Source of the DNA: an uncultured Ignavibacteria bacterium | GTDB taxonomy: Bacteria > Bacteroidota > Ignavibacteria > SZUA-365 | DNA length: 64,000 bases | Direction: 5' to 3' | Assembly (NCBI GenBank): GCA_913061095.1 | Contig: CAJXVM010000020.1 | Location: 23,835-87,834 of the forward strand | Shown here: positions 9,800-18,395 of the stretch, piece by piece | Layout of the letters: the number at the start of each line of letters is the position of its first letter | Position numbering within the stretch: position 1 is the stretch's first letter | Position numbers and translations under genes: made by a program | Notes under the pieces: model-generated | Database searches by the model: none | Seen by the model: the letters and a program-made list of their open reading frames with translations, nothing else | Told to the model about the DNA's origin: nothing

Positions 9800-10206
9800 T
9801 GTACGTTACACGCAGAGAACATTTTTCTGCCGCGCACCGCCTGTACAATCCGTCCTGGAGTGACGAGCAGAATGATCGAGTGTTCGGCAAGTGCAATAAT
9901 CCTGCGGGACACGGACACAACTATTACGTGGAAGTGACCGTGGCCGGGGAGGTCGATCCGGAAACGGGATATGTGGTGGATCTCAAGGAACTCAAGCGTG
10001 TCATTCACACGCATGTGATCGACAAGCTGGACCACAGGAACCTGAACACGGATGTCGACTTCCTCACGGGCGTGAATCCAACTGCTGAAAATATCGCGAT
10101 CGGCATCTGGAAACAGCTTGTCGACAGAATGCCGCAGGGCAGGCTCTACCAGATCCGTCTGTACGAAACTGAAAAGAATATCGTCGACTATCGAGGGGAA
10201 GCATGA
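9796..10206 (+). CDS. 6-pyruvoyl-tetrahydropterin synthase / QueD family protein
   Basis: Enzymes of this family act on dihydroneopterin triphosphate, the GTP cyclohydrolase I product, to make 6-pyruvoyl-tetrahydropterin or 6-carboxy-tetrahydropterin. The zinc ligands are visible: H14 in FSAAHRL, and H39 and H41 in PAGHGHNYY. The catalytic Cys is C33 in [19 protein letters not shown] and [10 protein letters not shown] are also typical. At 136 residues the length is normal. It overlaps both neighbours by 4 bases (DUF3501 before, folE after). Physical coupling to folE favours pterin synthesis, but I cannot separate PTPS from QueD by sequence alone. Confidence 0.88.
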   Translation: MMYVTRREHFSAAHRLYNPSWSDEQNDRVFGKCNNPAGHGHNYYVEVTVAGEVDPETGYVVDLKELKRVIHTHVIDKLDHRNLNTDVDFLTGVNPTAENIAIGIWKQLVDRMPQGRLYQIRLYETEKNIVDYRGEA

Positions 10207-10814
10207 AAACGACAGTCCCGCAGCAAACCGACCCGGTTGAAAACAGCATCGACCGCGACCGGGAGTTCGAAAAGAATGTCACCGAAATCCTCGAGCGCAT
10301 CGGGGAGGATCCGCAGCGGGAGGGGCTGCTCAAGACGCCCTACCGGGTTGCCAAGGCGTGGAAGTTTCTCACGCAGGGATATGAAATGGACATCGAGGAG
10401 GTGCTCAACCGCGCCGTCTTCAATGAGGATTACAATGAAATGGTCATCGTCAAGGATATCGATTTCTATTCCCTCTGTGAGCATCATATGCTCCCGTTCT
10501 TCGGAAAATGCCACATCGCATATATCCCGGACGGGAAGATCGTCGGCCTGAGCAAGCTGCCCCGCATCGTTGAAGTGTTCGCCCGCCGCCTTCAGGTGCA
10601 GGAGCGCATGACACAGCAGATCGCCGAGGCACTGCAGAATGCGCTGCAGCCGATGGGCGTCGCCGTGGTCTGCGAGGCGCGGCACATGTGCATGATGATG
10701 CGCGGTGTTCAGAAACAGAATTCCGTGGCCACCACGAGCGAAATGCTTGGCGCATTCGAGGCGAATTCCAAAACGCGCGAAGAATTTCTCCGTCTCATTA
10801 ATACAGGGTTTTAA
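10203..10814 (+). CDS. folE: GTP cyclohydrolase I
   Basis: The enzyme converts GTP to 7,8-dihydroneopterin triphosphate, the first step to folate, queuosine or biopterin. The protein has 203 residues. Zinc ligands are C92 and H95 in [10 protein letters not shown] and C163 in RHMCMMMRG. The [20 protein letters not shown] segment and [21 protein letters not shown] are typical of the type I enzyme. The start codon overlaps the stop of the PTPS/QueD gene, and an SDR gene follows 3 bases after the stop. The run looks like one transcription unit. Confidence 0.96.
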   Translation: MKTTVPQQTDPVENSIDRDREFEKNVTEILERIGEDPQREGLLKTPYRVAKAWKFLTQGYEMDIEEVLNRAVFNEDYNEMVIVKDIDFYSLCEHHMLPFFGKCHIAYIPDGKIVGLSKLPRIVEVFARRLQVQERMTQQIAEALQNALQPMGVAVVCEARHMCMMMRGVQKQNSVATTSEMLGAFEANSKTREEFLRLINTGF

Positions 10815-10817
10815 TCC

Positions 10818-11525
10818 ATGCAGCTCCAGGGCAAAACCGTCTGGGTGACGGGCGGACGCTCAGGCATCGGCAAAGCCATTGCGAGCACCTTCGTCCGCGA
10901 GGGCGCACGGGTGTTTGTCAGTGCGCGCGCATCCGATGAACTGACCGCCGCCGCGGCCGATCTGGGTCCGGAGGTCACACCTCTCCCCTGTGACGTAACC
11001 GACAGGCAGGAAGTGCAGGAAGCGGCACGGGCGATATCGCGCGCGGCCGGACCGGTCGACGTGCTGGTCAACAATGCCGGCGCATCCGTGTTCAAGTCCT
11101 TCGTGGATTCCACCCCCGAGGAGTTTGACCAGCTCATGGCCACGAATCTGCGCGGTCCGTTCCTCTGCACGCAGGCCGTCCTGCCCGGGATGCTTGAACG
11201 TGAAAGCGGGATCGTCGTCATGATTAATTCCATGGCCGCACGGCAGGTGTTTCCCGACAGCTCCGTATACGCTGCGACAAAGGGCGGACTGAAAATGATG
11301 ACCGACTGTCTGCGCAGCGAAGTCCGAAGATCGGGCGTGCGTATCGTCTCGGTGTATCCCGGCGCCACACGCACGGAGATATGGCCGGAACGCGTCCTTG
11401 AAAAGCACGGTCATAAAATGATGGGGCCGGAGGATGTGGCGCAGGCGGTGGTCAATGCCTGCACGGCACCGCCGCACGTGATGATCGAGGATATTGTCAT
11501 GCAGCCAATCGGTGGAGGTATTTGA
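10818..11525 (+). CDS. Short-chain dehydrogenase/reductase (SDR), first of a pair
   Basis: This is a classical SDR of 235 residues. The cofactor motif is TGGRSGIG near the N-terminus, with NNAG (VLVNNAGAS) and the catalytic YxxxK in VYAATKGG. The substrate cannot be read from the sequence. Its position 3 bases after folE, and the following second SDR, make a pterin reductase (sepiapterin-reductase-like) role attractive. A generic 3-ketoacyl or sugar-alcohol reductase is equally compatible with the motifs. The stop codon overlaps the next start as TGATG. Confidence 0.85.
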   Translation: MQLQGKTVWVTGGRSGIGKAIASTFVREGARVFVSARASDELTAAAADLGPEVTPLPCDVTDRQEVQEAARAISRAAGPVDVLVNNAGASVFKSFVDSTPEEFDQLMATNLRGPFLCTQAVLPGMLERESGIVVMINSMAARQVFPDSSVYAATKGGLKMMTDCLRSEVRRSGVRIVSVYPGATRTEIWPERVLEKHGHKMMGPEDVAQAVVNACTAPPHVMIEDIVMQPIGGGI

Positions 11526-12238
11526 TGGATCTTTCAGGAAAAACCGCCCTTGTCACCGGCGCCAGCAGCGGCATCGGAAAAGCGGTGACGCTCGCCCTGC
11601 TTCGTGAGGGTGTCAACGTCGCCGCCTGCGCGCGCTCACAGTATCGGCTCGACGAACTGCGCGAAGCCTCTGCAGATCTCGCCGGCAAGCTCGTGATCGG
11701 CAGTGTCGATGTCAGGGAAGAGGACCAGCTGCATGCCTTCATCGAAAAGGCACGCATGCTGCTTGGGCATATCGGTATCGTCATTGCCAATGCAGGATTC
11801 GGCATTTTCCGGCCGTTGGCCGACATGAAAATTGAGGAGTTCGACCGTGTGATGGCCACGAATGTTCGCGGTGTCTGGCTGACACTGCGCGAGACGGTGC
11901 CGTCCCTCATCGAACAGGGCGGGGGCGATGTGTTTATCATCTCATCGCTGGCCGGGAAAAACGGCTTCGCCGGCGGCACTGCCTACAGTGCAAGCAAATT
12001 CGCCGTGCGGGGCATGGCCCAGTCACTGATGCATGAAGTCCGCGAACACGACGTCCGCGTGGTGGCCGTTTTTCCCGGCTCTACCGATACACGCTTCTTC
12101 GATGGTACTCCACTCTCACCGAATCGTGACAAAATCCTGACCTCCGAGGATGTCTCTGATGTCATCCTGCATTCCCTGCATACGCACCGCAGGGCACTGA
12201 CCAGCGAAATCGATATTCGTCCCGCCAATCCGAAATAA
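11525..12238 (+). CDS. Short-chain dehydrogenase/reductase (SDR), second of a pair
   Basis: A second classical SDR, 237 residues. TGASSGIG binds the cofactor, NAG (VIANAGFG) is present, and the active site is YSASKFAVRG. I start at ATG 11525, which shares a base with the stop of the first SDR and has GGAGGT placed 5 bases upstream; a TTG three bases earlier is possible. The pair is similar in layout but clearly diverged, so it is probably an old duplication or two separate recruits. The tight coupling suggests both act on related substrates. Confidence 0.87.
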   Translation: MDLSGKTALVTGASSGIGKAVTLALLREGVNVAACARSQYRLDELREASADLAGKLVIGSVDVREEDQLHAFIEKARMLLGHIGIVIANAGFGIFRPLADMKIEEFDRVMATNVRGVWLTLRETVPSLIEQGGGDVFIISSLAGKNGFAGGTAYSASKFAVRGMAQSLMHEVREHDVRVVAVFPGSTDTRFFDGTPLSPNRDKILTSEDVSDVILHSLHTHRRALTSEIDIRPANPK

Positions 12239-12245
12239 TACCGTC

Positions 12246-12270
12246 TGGATGCGCGGTCAGTCCGCATCCA
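12246..12270 (+). terminator. Hairpin after the SDR pair
   Basis: TGGATGCG (12246-12253) and CGCATCCA (12263-12270) form an 8-bp perfect stem with a 9-nt loop, 8 bases after the SDR stop codon. No clear T-run follows, so it may be a weak terminator or an mRNA-stabilising hairpin. Confidence 0.35.
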
Positions 12271-12429
12271 CAGCAGCAGCTCAGGGAAACATTCCGCAGC
12301 CATTGTGTCCTTCGGTTGTTTCTTGTCCCTTTTTCCGTTACACTTCCCCGTGATCCCCGTCATACGCGCTGTTTTCGGGAATTCATCCAGAGAGCCAGGA
12401 ATCGATAAGGATACGCAGGAGGATTTTTC

Positions 12430-13935
12430 ATGCCCAAGTGCACAGGACATTACGGAACACCGGAACGCATCGCAGCGGATGTTCACGCCATTCCCATTCC
12501 CAGCGATTCGACGCTGTTCAACAAGACGGTCAAACAGATCTGTCCGGATCTCAAGTCGCTCATCGCCGAGTTGCGCGAAAATGAGGACTTCTCCGGGAAG
12601 GCGGATGAAACGGTGACGCTGGCGACTGACGCCGGTCGTTTCGTGCTCGTCGGACTCGGGGACACTGATGCCATGGGTGTGGAGCGTGTCCGGCGCGTGG
12701 CCGCGCAGGCAATGAAGGAAGCGTCGAAATTCGTGGCGCCCACGGTCGCGCTGTATTCGCCGCTGGAAGAGATCGTGCGGAAAATTCTGCCGGTATCCTT
12801 CGAAGAAACCGTCGTTGCGATGATGGAAGGCGCCCTGATGTCGCTTTACTCCTATGACGCCTTCAGAAAAGAAAAATCGGATTCGAAGAAAGGGAAGATC
12901 AAGGAACTGAAACTTGTCACCGCGGATGAGGGATATCAGAGCCGACTCAAGAAGGGAATTCAGGAAGCACAGATCCTCACCGATGCCGTCGAGCTGACGC
13001 GCAATCTCGCAAACGCTCCCGCAAATGTCGTCGATGCGGATGCGCTGGCCAAGGAGGCCACGTCGCTTGGGAAAAAACTTGGCATCAAGACGGTGATTCT
13101 CAACAAGAAGGAAATTGTCGCTAATAAAATGGGCGGTCTCCTGGCGGTGAATCAGGGAAGCAAGCGCGAGCCTCGTTTCATCGTCATGGAGTATAACGAC
13201 AAGAAGCAGCGCCTGAAACCCTACGTGCTGATCGGGAAAGGCATTACCTTCGATTCGGGTGGACTGTCAATCAAGCCGTCCAGCGCGATGGAGGAGATGA
13301 AAACCGATATGAGCGGTGCCGCTGCCGTGCTGGGTACGATGTACGCCGTCGCCAAGCTCAAGCTGCCGATCCGCCTGATAGCCCTGATTCCGGCAACCGA
13401 CAACATGACGGGCGGAGGAGCGCTGTGTCCGGGCGATATCATCACCATGGCCAACGGTACGACCGTGGAGGTGAAGAACACTGACGCCGAGGGACGTCTG
13501 GTTCTCGCCGATGCTCTCATCTATGCGCAGCGCTACAAACCCAGGGCGCTGATTGATATCGCCACGCTGACCGGTGCAGTGGTCGTCGCCCTCGCCTCAC
13601 ATGCGACCGGCATGATGGGGACGGATGAGGAATTGCTGGAAGCCATGCAAGAAGCGGGCGGCAAGACGTACGAGCGTGTCTGGGAGCTTCCGCTGTTCGA
13701 CGAGTATGGCAAAATGATGGAAAGTGACATTGCGGATCTGAAGAACCTTGGCGGGAAATGGGGTGGCGCAATCACCGCCGGCATGTTCCTGAAACACTTC
13801 ACCGCGGATATGCCATGGGTGCATCTTGACATCGCAGGCACGGCGAATATCGACAAGGCCACCGATTACCAACCGAAAGGTGCCACCGGTGTCGGTGTAC
13901 GCCTTCTGACCCGCTTCCTCCAGCAGATGAAGTAA
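12430..13935 (+). CDS. pepA: Leucyl aminopeptidase, peptidase family M17
   Basis: This is a cytoplasmic di-metal aminopeptidase that trims N-terminal residues from peptides. The protein has 501 residues, typical of M17. The C-terminal catalytic domain carries GKGITFDSGGLSIKP with metal-binding Lys and Asp, KTDMSGAAAVLG, the signature NTDAEGRL, and ATLTGA. The N-terminal domain is less conserved, as usual. ATG 12430 has AGGAGG about 8 bases upstream. The gene stands alone after a 191-bp gap and converges on the patatin gene, with hairpin repeats between them. Confidence 0.95.
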   Translation: MPKCTGHYGTPERIAADVHAIPIPSDSTLFNKTVKQICPDLKSLIAELRENEDFSGKADETVTLATDAGRFVLVGLGDTDAMGVERVRRVAAQAMKEASKFVAPTVALYSPLEEIVRKILPVSFEETVVAMMEGALMSLYSYDAFRKEKSDSKKGKIKELKLVTADEGYQSRLKKGIQEAQILTDAVELTRNLANAPANVVDADALAKEATSLGKKLGIKTVILNKKEIVANKMGGLLAVNQGSKREPRFIVMEYNDKKQRLKPYVLIGKGITFDSGGLSIKPSSAMEEMKTDMSGAAAVLGTMYAVAKLKLPIRLIALIPATDNMTGGGALCPGDIITMANGTTVEVKNTDAEGRLVLADALIYAQRYKPRALIDIATLTGAVVVALASHATGMMGTDEELLEAMQEAGGKTYERVWELPLFDEYGKMMESDIADLKNLGGKWGGAITAGMFLKHFTADMPWVHLDIAGTANIDKATDYQPKGATGVGVRLLTRFLQQMK

Positions 13936-13940
13936 CGTAA

Positions 13941-14047
13941 GGCCGCGCCAACGGCGCGGCCCGTATCCGGCAACCTCCGTGCAGGGCCGAGCCAACGGCT
14001 CGGCTGTATCGGCAACCTCCGTGTAAGGCCGAGCCAACGGCTCGGCC
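13941..14047. repeat. Three intergenic hairpin repeats with CCAACGG core
   Basis: Hairpins lie at 13941-13961 (GGCCGCGCC-AAC-GGCGCGGCC), 13986-14004 (8-bp stem) and 14027-14047 (GGCCGAGCC-AAC-GGCTCGGCC), about 43 bp apart. Their spacers are also related (GGCAACCTCCGTG in both). Stems vary in sequence but keep pairing, and the AAC loop is constant. The array fills the gap between convergent pepA and the patatin gene, so it could end transcription from both sides. The same hairpin type occurs inside the lytic transglycosylase gene. Confidence 0.88.
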
Positions 14048-14065
14048 CATTCCCACGGATATCTC

Positions 14066-16846
14066 CTAATTAAACTCCACCCCGATGGAGAACGCGATCA
14101 CCGTCGGACCCCAGCGCAGCGGAGTCGAGGGATTGTTGCGCAGAAAATAAAAACTTTTACCCACGGCGAAATCGGCCGGACCAATGGGCGTATCGAGCCC
14201 GAGCATGATTCCGGCGCCGTGCCGCAGGTCTTCGATACGAACCAGTTCCGGATTCGCCCAGGTGCGGCCGAGATCGTACCGCAGAGACAGATAGCTGTCG
14301 AAAAGAATGTCCACCGGAAGCCGATATCTGAATTCCAGACTGCCAACCGCGATCTGACGTCCGTTGAATTCATTCTCCCGCATCCCGAGGAAGGAATGCA
14401 GTCCGCCGATGCGGAACTCCTCGCTGCGCGGCATGGTCTTGTCACCGTATCCGAACACGATGCGAGGATGCAGGATCAAGTCCCGCTCGACGAGCGGGAT
14501 GTACAGGTCGTAGGTGGCCGACAGCCGGGAAAACGCCACCTCGCTGCCGAGAGCGGTTTGCGCGGATGCATATTCCGCCGTGAAAAACAGCCCCGTCTGG
14601 GGATAGGGATAGCGGTCCTGCGTGTCGATGGTCGAACTGAGACTCAGTGAAACGACGCTGTTTTCCTCGCTGAGCTGTTCGGCAACGGGAAGGCGGACCT
14701 GATCTGTGCGCAGATTCTGCTGCTCGTAGCGAATCGTACCAAGGAGATTGCCGAAGCGCTCGACGTAAAGTCCGAACGATGCCGCTCCCCCGTATTTGAT
14801 GCTGCGATACACTGATGCCACCTCCCGATCGAAGCGGTGAGCGGGAAGATCCTCCACTTCGATGTAGCTGTTGTAGTCGCGAAAGCCGTAATATCCTCTC
14901 AGCGTGAAGCTGAACGGGGTATAGAACAGGCGATTGGTGCTGTACCGGAGCGCGTATCGCCTGTTTTCCGCGCCGGTAAAGAACGAGAGCGCCGCTTCCG
15001 TGCCGCTGCCGAAGAGATTCGCGTCGCGCAACCGGATGCCAATCTGCGCGTTCCGCTCGTTGTCGATCAGCAATCCTGTCTGCAGCATCTGTGAGGGCCG
15101 CTCGACCACGCGTAGGACCAGGTCGGGCCGGCTGCTGTTGCGTTCAATGTCGAAGGTCACATAATGAAACAGGTTGAGCGCCGCGATGTTATCCATGCCC
15201 TGCATGAGGTCGCCGATGCGGAAAACGGCACCCTCACGGAGCGGCAGCTCACGGAGGAGCACAATGCGATCGGTACGTGTATTTCCACGCACGATGATGC
15301 GTCCGATGCGGCCTTCGTTGACATGCACATGGACGATCCCGTCGGAACTCATGTACAGTGCATCGATATGAGCCAGCGAGTAACCCTTGTTCCGGTAATC
15401 CTCGAGAATGTATCGCTTCATCGCAGTGCGGGTCTCCTGCGTCCACGCCGCGCGAATCCAGCGTGATTCAATGCCCGCGATGTCGCGCTCAGGCAGGAGC
15501 GAGGATCCCCCGATGTCAATGCCGGTGATGCGCGGGCTTGGATCGATGCGGAAATCGACGACGCAGTTATCCTGCGTCTTCAGATGCACCTGTCTGACGT
15601 CCTGCCGCATATTGATTTCGACTGCCTTGCGCTTGATCTCGTCCATGCTGTGCCGCTGCTCGAACCACGGATCCGCAGCGCAGAGCTCGGATGAACAGAA
15701 TACCTGCCGCAGCTCGTCCTTCCGGCATGGATCCAGAATACGCATGCCGCCTGCGGTGCGCGCGATAATTGAATCCCGTATCCGACCGGCCATCATTTTC
15801 CCCGTCGTATACCCGAGCGCGATCAGGCTGTCGGCCATGTCGAAGTTCGCCCCGAGCAGGCCGTTGAGCTCCGGAGTAATGACAAACCCGGCATCGGCGA
15901 CCTGCTCGTCGATATCCTCGCGCATCATGACGTTGAACACCTGGTCGAGCGTCTCCAGCGGATTCCGGATCTGCGTTGCCGTGCGCATGGGACTGACAGT
16001 GTTGACGGCGATGATGAGATCGCATCCACGGTCCACGGCGACGTCGATGGGAAAGTTCGAGACGAGTCCGCCGTCGACGAGCATCATGGAATCCCGTGCC
16101 ACGGCGGCGTACATCACCGGGATCGTGGCACTGGCGCGCATCGCCTCCGCCAGGCTGCCGCCGCTGAGCACGACACGCTCACCGCGCAGCAGATCGGTGG
16201 CGACCGCGCGGAAGGGAATCATCAGACTGTCGAAATCCGTGCTGAGTTCGATGCCCTGCAGGGCAAGTTCATTGAGGAGATTCGTCAGCCGCTGTCCGTT
16301 TGAGACTGCTTCGGGCAGCATGGGAGAAAGACCGTCGAAGCGCAGCGTGAGGATCGAACGGTCGGAAGCCGGTTTCTGATCCACGGACAGTGCGCTGCGC
16401 TTCGCTTCATCGCTGAGTTGGAGAATCGACGACCAGTCGATCCCCCGAATGACACGTCGCAGCCGTTCGGCGGAGTATCCGCTCGCGTATAGTCCCCCGA
16501 CAATCGCGCCGATGCTGGTGCCGACGATGAAATCGGGCCGGATCCCTTCTTCCTCGAGCGCAAGCAGGATACCGACCTGGGAGAGGCCGCGCGCGCCCCC
16601 TCCGCTGAGCACCAGTCCGATCGTTGGCGTCGCGGGAGACGGGGTCGGAGCGATCCTGGCAGCATCCGTCAGTGCTTCCTGCTGGCGGAGCGGCACCGAA
16701 GCCGTCAATTCTACGGTCATGATGTTGTCGTCCGCCAGATTCCCCTTTTCAATTTGGGCACGCAGCACCGTTGGCAGACATGCAATCAGTGCCGATACGA
16801 ATATCAGCGCCGCTCCCCGGACATATGCGTGTCTCGTGAAAAACAT
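14066..16846 (-). CDS. Patatin-like phospholipase fused to an Omp85/BamA-type outer-membrane domain
   Basis: The 926-residue protein begins with a signal peptide ending near LRAQ. A patatin domain follows: SGGGARG (residues 81-87), the nucleophile Ser at about 111 in GTSIGA, and VDGGLVSNFP supplying the catalytic Asp. A POTRA-like region comes next (EGRIGRIIVRGNTRT, then LPLREGAVF). The C-terminal half looks like a 16-strand Omp85 barrel, ending in IAFSIGVEFN. This is the architecture of type Vd (PlpD-like) secreted lipases and of similar Bacteroidota surface proteins. It probably hydrolyses phospholipids at or outside the outer membrane. Whether the patatin part stays attached cannot be told from sequence. 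Confidence 0.9.
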   Translation of the reverse strand: MFFTRHAYVRGAALIFVSALIACLPTVLRAQIEKGNLADDNIMTVELTASVPLRQQEALTDAARIAPTPSPATPTIGLVLSGGGARGLSQVGILLALEEEGIRPDFIVGTSIGAIVGGLYASGYSAERLRRVIRGIDWSSILQLSDEAKRSALSVDQKPASDRSILTLRFDGLSPMLPEAVSNGQRLTNLLNELALQGIELSTDFDSLMIPFRAVATDLLRGERVVLSGGSLAEAMRASATIPVMYAAVARDSMMLVDGGLVSNFPIDVAVDRGCDLIIAVNTVSPMRTATQIRNPLETLDQVFNVMMREDIDEQVADAGFVITPELNGLLGANFDMADSLIALGYTTGKMMAGRIRDSIIARTAGGMRILDPCRKDELRQVFCSSELCAADPWFEQRHSMDEIKRKAVEINMRQDVRQVHLKTQDNCVVDFRIDPSPRITGIDIGGSSLLPERDIAGIESRWIRAAWTQETRTAMKRYILEDYRNKGYSLAHIDALYMSSDGIVHVHVNEGRIGRIIVRGNTRTDRIVLLRELPLREGAVFRIGDLMQGMDNIAALNLFHYVTFDIERNSSRPDLVLRVVERPSQMLQTGLLIDNERNAQIGIRLRDANLFGSGTEAALSFFTGAENRRYALRYSTNRLFYTPFSFTLRGYYGFRDYNSYIEVEDLPAHRFDREVASVYRSIKYGGAASFGLYVERFGNLLGTIRYEQQNLRTDQVRLPVAEQLSEENSVVSLSLSSTIDTQDRYPYPQTGLFFTAEYASAQTALGSEVAFSRLSATYDLYIPLVERDLILHPRIVFGYGDKTMPRSEEFRIGGLHSFLGMRENEFNGRQIAVGSLEFRYRLPVDILFDSYLSLRYDLGRTWANPELVRIEDLRHGAGIMLGLDTPIGPADFAVGKSFYFLRNNPSTPLRWGPTVIAFSIGVEFN

Positions 16847-16865
16847 TTAAAAAAATTACACCCAC

Positions 16866-16902
16866 AAAAAAAGACATGCAAGCTGGAGAAACTTGCATGT
16901 CT
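16866..16902 (-). terminator. Intrinsic terminator of the minus-strand envelope operon
   Basis: AGACATGCAAG (16872-16882) and CTTGCATGTCT (16892-16902) form an 11-bp perfect stem. Read on the minus strand, the stem is followed by seven Ts (plus-strand A-run 16866-16872). It lies about 80 bases after the stop of the beta-barrel gene and before the start of the patatin gene. Confidence 0.82.
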
Positions 16903-16982
16903 GTGCCGGAATCCGGAGACCCCGGCGGTGGAAGTATGAGGAAGGGAAGTAGGTTGTGATTTTCCGCCGTGAAGCGGAAACT

Positions 16983-18392
16983 CTAGATGTCCCAGTGGGA
17001 ACTGACGCCCACTGCCACCGCAGAAAACGAATTCGTCAGATGCGGTGTCATATCCATCGTTCCGATGTCAAGCTTGAAATTGTCGGCAATGAAACCGACC
17101 CCGGCTCCGAACACCACGGGACGGATGCCGCCGAAGTTCACGCCGAAACGGAACGCAACATTGTACAGAAGTTCGATTTCCGTGCCGAGCCCGATGCGCG
17201 GACGGGTGGAATTCCCCGCCTCATCGTTGAAACCCTGCCGGTAGGCGAAGGTGAAATGCCAGTACTTGTGTCTGCGCGGGATATCGGGGAGACTGAGCAC
17301 GCCCGAAATGATCATCGCGGAAGGAAGCGGCGTGGAAAAGGATGGGATTTCGTATTCCCGTCCCTCGAGGCGCGACATGATTTCGTCGACCTGGTCGCCG
17401 GTGACATCGTCAATGGTGAAGTCTTCGCTTGCCGTGATTTCACGTGCACCCTGGTCCCAGGTGATCGAACCGAGGTCCACGAGACTGAAGCCGGCGCTGA
17501 GCATCCGATTGACCTTGATGTGCGCGCCGATATCGAGACCGAAGCCGCTGCCCACAGGGGTGGGGAACAGCGTGTAGTGGAAACTGTTGTTGCTGCCGAT
17601 CCAGTCCTTCGTGCCGGCGTACCGCGCGACCATGTCGGCCCGGCCGGCAACCTCGTACGTCTCCGGATCGGTGGTAAAGCCACTGTTGAAGCGCTCGATG
17701 CCGAAATAACCGTAGCCGTGCACGAGCTTGAGCGACGCACCGAAGAGCACCGGAATTCTGCGGTACAACTCGAATTTCTGCGCGACGGTCAGGCTGTAAT
17801 CGCGTGTCCACGATGAGGAAACCTGAGTCTCCGCAAAGTCGAAGCTCTTGCCCGGTTCATTGCCGAAAAGCATGAACTCCGCAAAGGAGCGTGGTAGGTG
17901 CACGTTGCTGCCCGTACGCTCGGTGATGCCCACGCCGATGGTCATGAACTGCGTGGAAAGCATCGCGCTTGCGAGGCCGTAGCGGATGTCATGCGTGAAA
18001 TGCCCGGTTTCGCCCTGAAACGTGCCGAGGATGGCCTGTTTGTCAGTTGCACCGAGATATGTTGGCTCACGCACGCCTTTCGCGTTGGGGGTGCCGGTGA
18101 AATAACTGTTGTACGTGGCGTAATCCATGAAATCCGCGCCGGCCTGGGCGCCAAAAGGCAGCACGCCGAGGGAGACCACGACACCGTCGTCAGGGACCAG
18201 CTGGGCGGGATTGACGTTCAGTGCGTCAAGTCCGCGCACGAGTCCTGCGCTGCTATTGCCCATGCCCGTAAGCCGAGCGCTCGTTCCGATTGTCTGGGCC
18301 GTTGCCGGTGTCACACCGCAGAGCAGCGTGGCGAGCAGCGCGAGGGCGAGTCGTCGTATTGCATGCACGTTGCGATTTCTTCCTGTTCTCAT
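16983..18392 (-). CDS. Outer-membrane beta-barrel protein, PorV/DUF5723-like
   Basis: The 469-residue protein has a signal peptide ending near TPATAQ. The mature N-terminus TSARLTGMGNSSAGL...DALNVNPAQL is characteristic of FadL/PorV-like and DUF5723 barrels of the Bacteroidota. The rest alternates amphipathic strands and ends in VGVSSHWDI. The function is unknown: it could be a channel or a scaffold for T9SS cargo, but neither is shown. The gene starts 3 bases after the stop of the lipoprotein gene, so the two are probably co-translated and may form a surface complex. A strong terminator follows. Confidence 0.68.
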   Translation of the reverse strand: MRTGRNRNVHAIRRLALALLATLLCGVTPATAQTIGTSARLTGMGNSSAGLVRGLDALNVNPAQLVPDDGVVVSLGVLPFGAQAGADFMDYATYNSYFTGTPNAKGVREPTYLGATDKQAILGTFQGETGHFTHDIRYGLASAMLSTQFMTIGVGITERTGSNVHLPRSFAEFMLFGNEPGKSFDFAETQVSSSWTRDYSLTVAQKFELYRRIPVLFGASLKLVHGYGYFGIERFNSGFTTDPETYEVAGRADMVARYAGTKDWIGSNNSFHYTLFPTPVGSGFGLDIGAHIKVNRMLSAGFSLVDLGSITWDQGAREITASEDFTIDDVTGDQVDEIMSRLEGREYEIPSFSTPLPSAMIISGVLSLPDIPRRHKYWHFTFAYRQGFNDEAGNSTRPRIGLGTEIELLYNVAFRFGVNFGGIRPVVFGAGVGFIADNFKLDIGTMDMTPHLTNSFSAVAVGVSSHWDI

Positions 18393-18395
18393 TGC

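Noticed and set aside
15408..16379. Plus-strand reading frame of about 320 codons opposite the patatin gene
   Set aside because: Ser/Arg-rich shadow of the patatin coding sequence with no recognisable domain.
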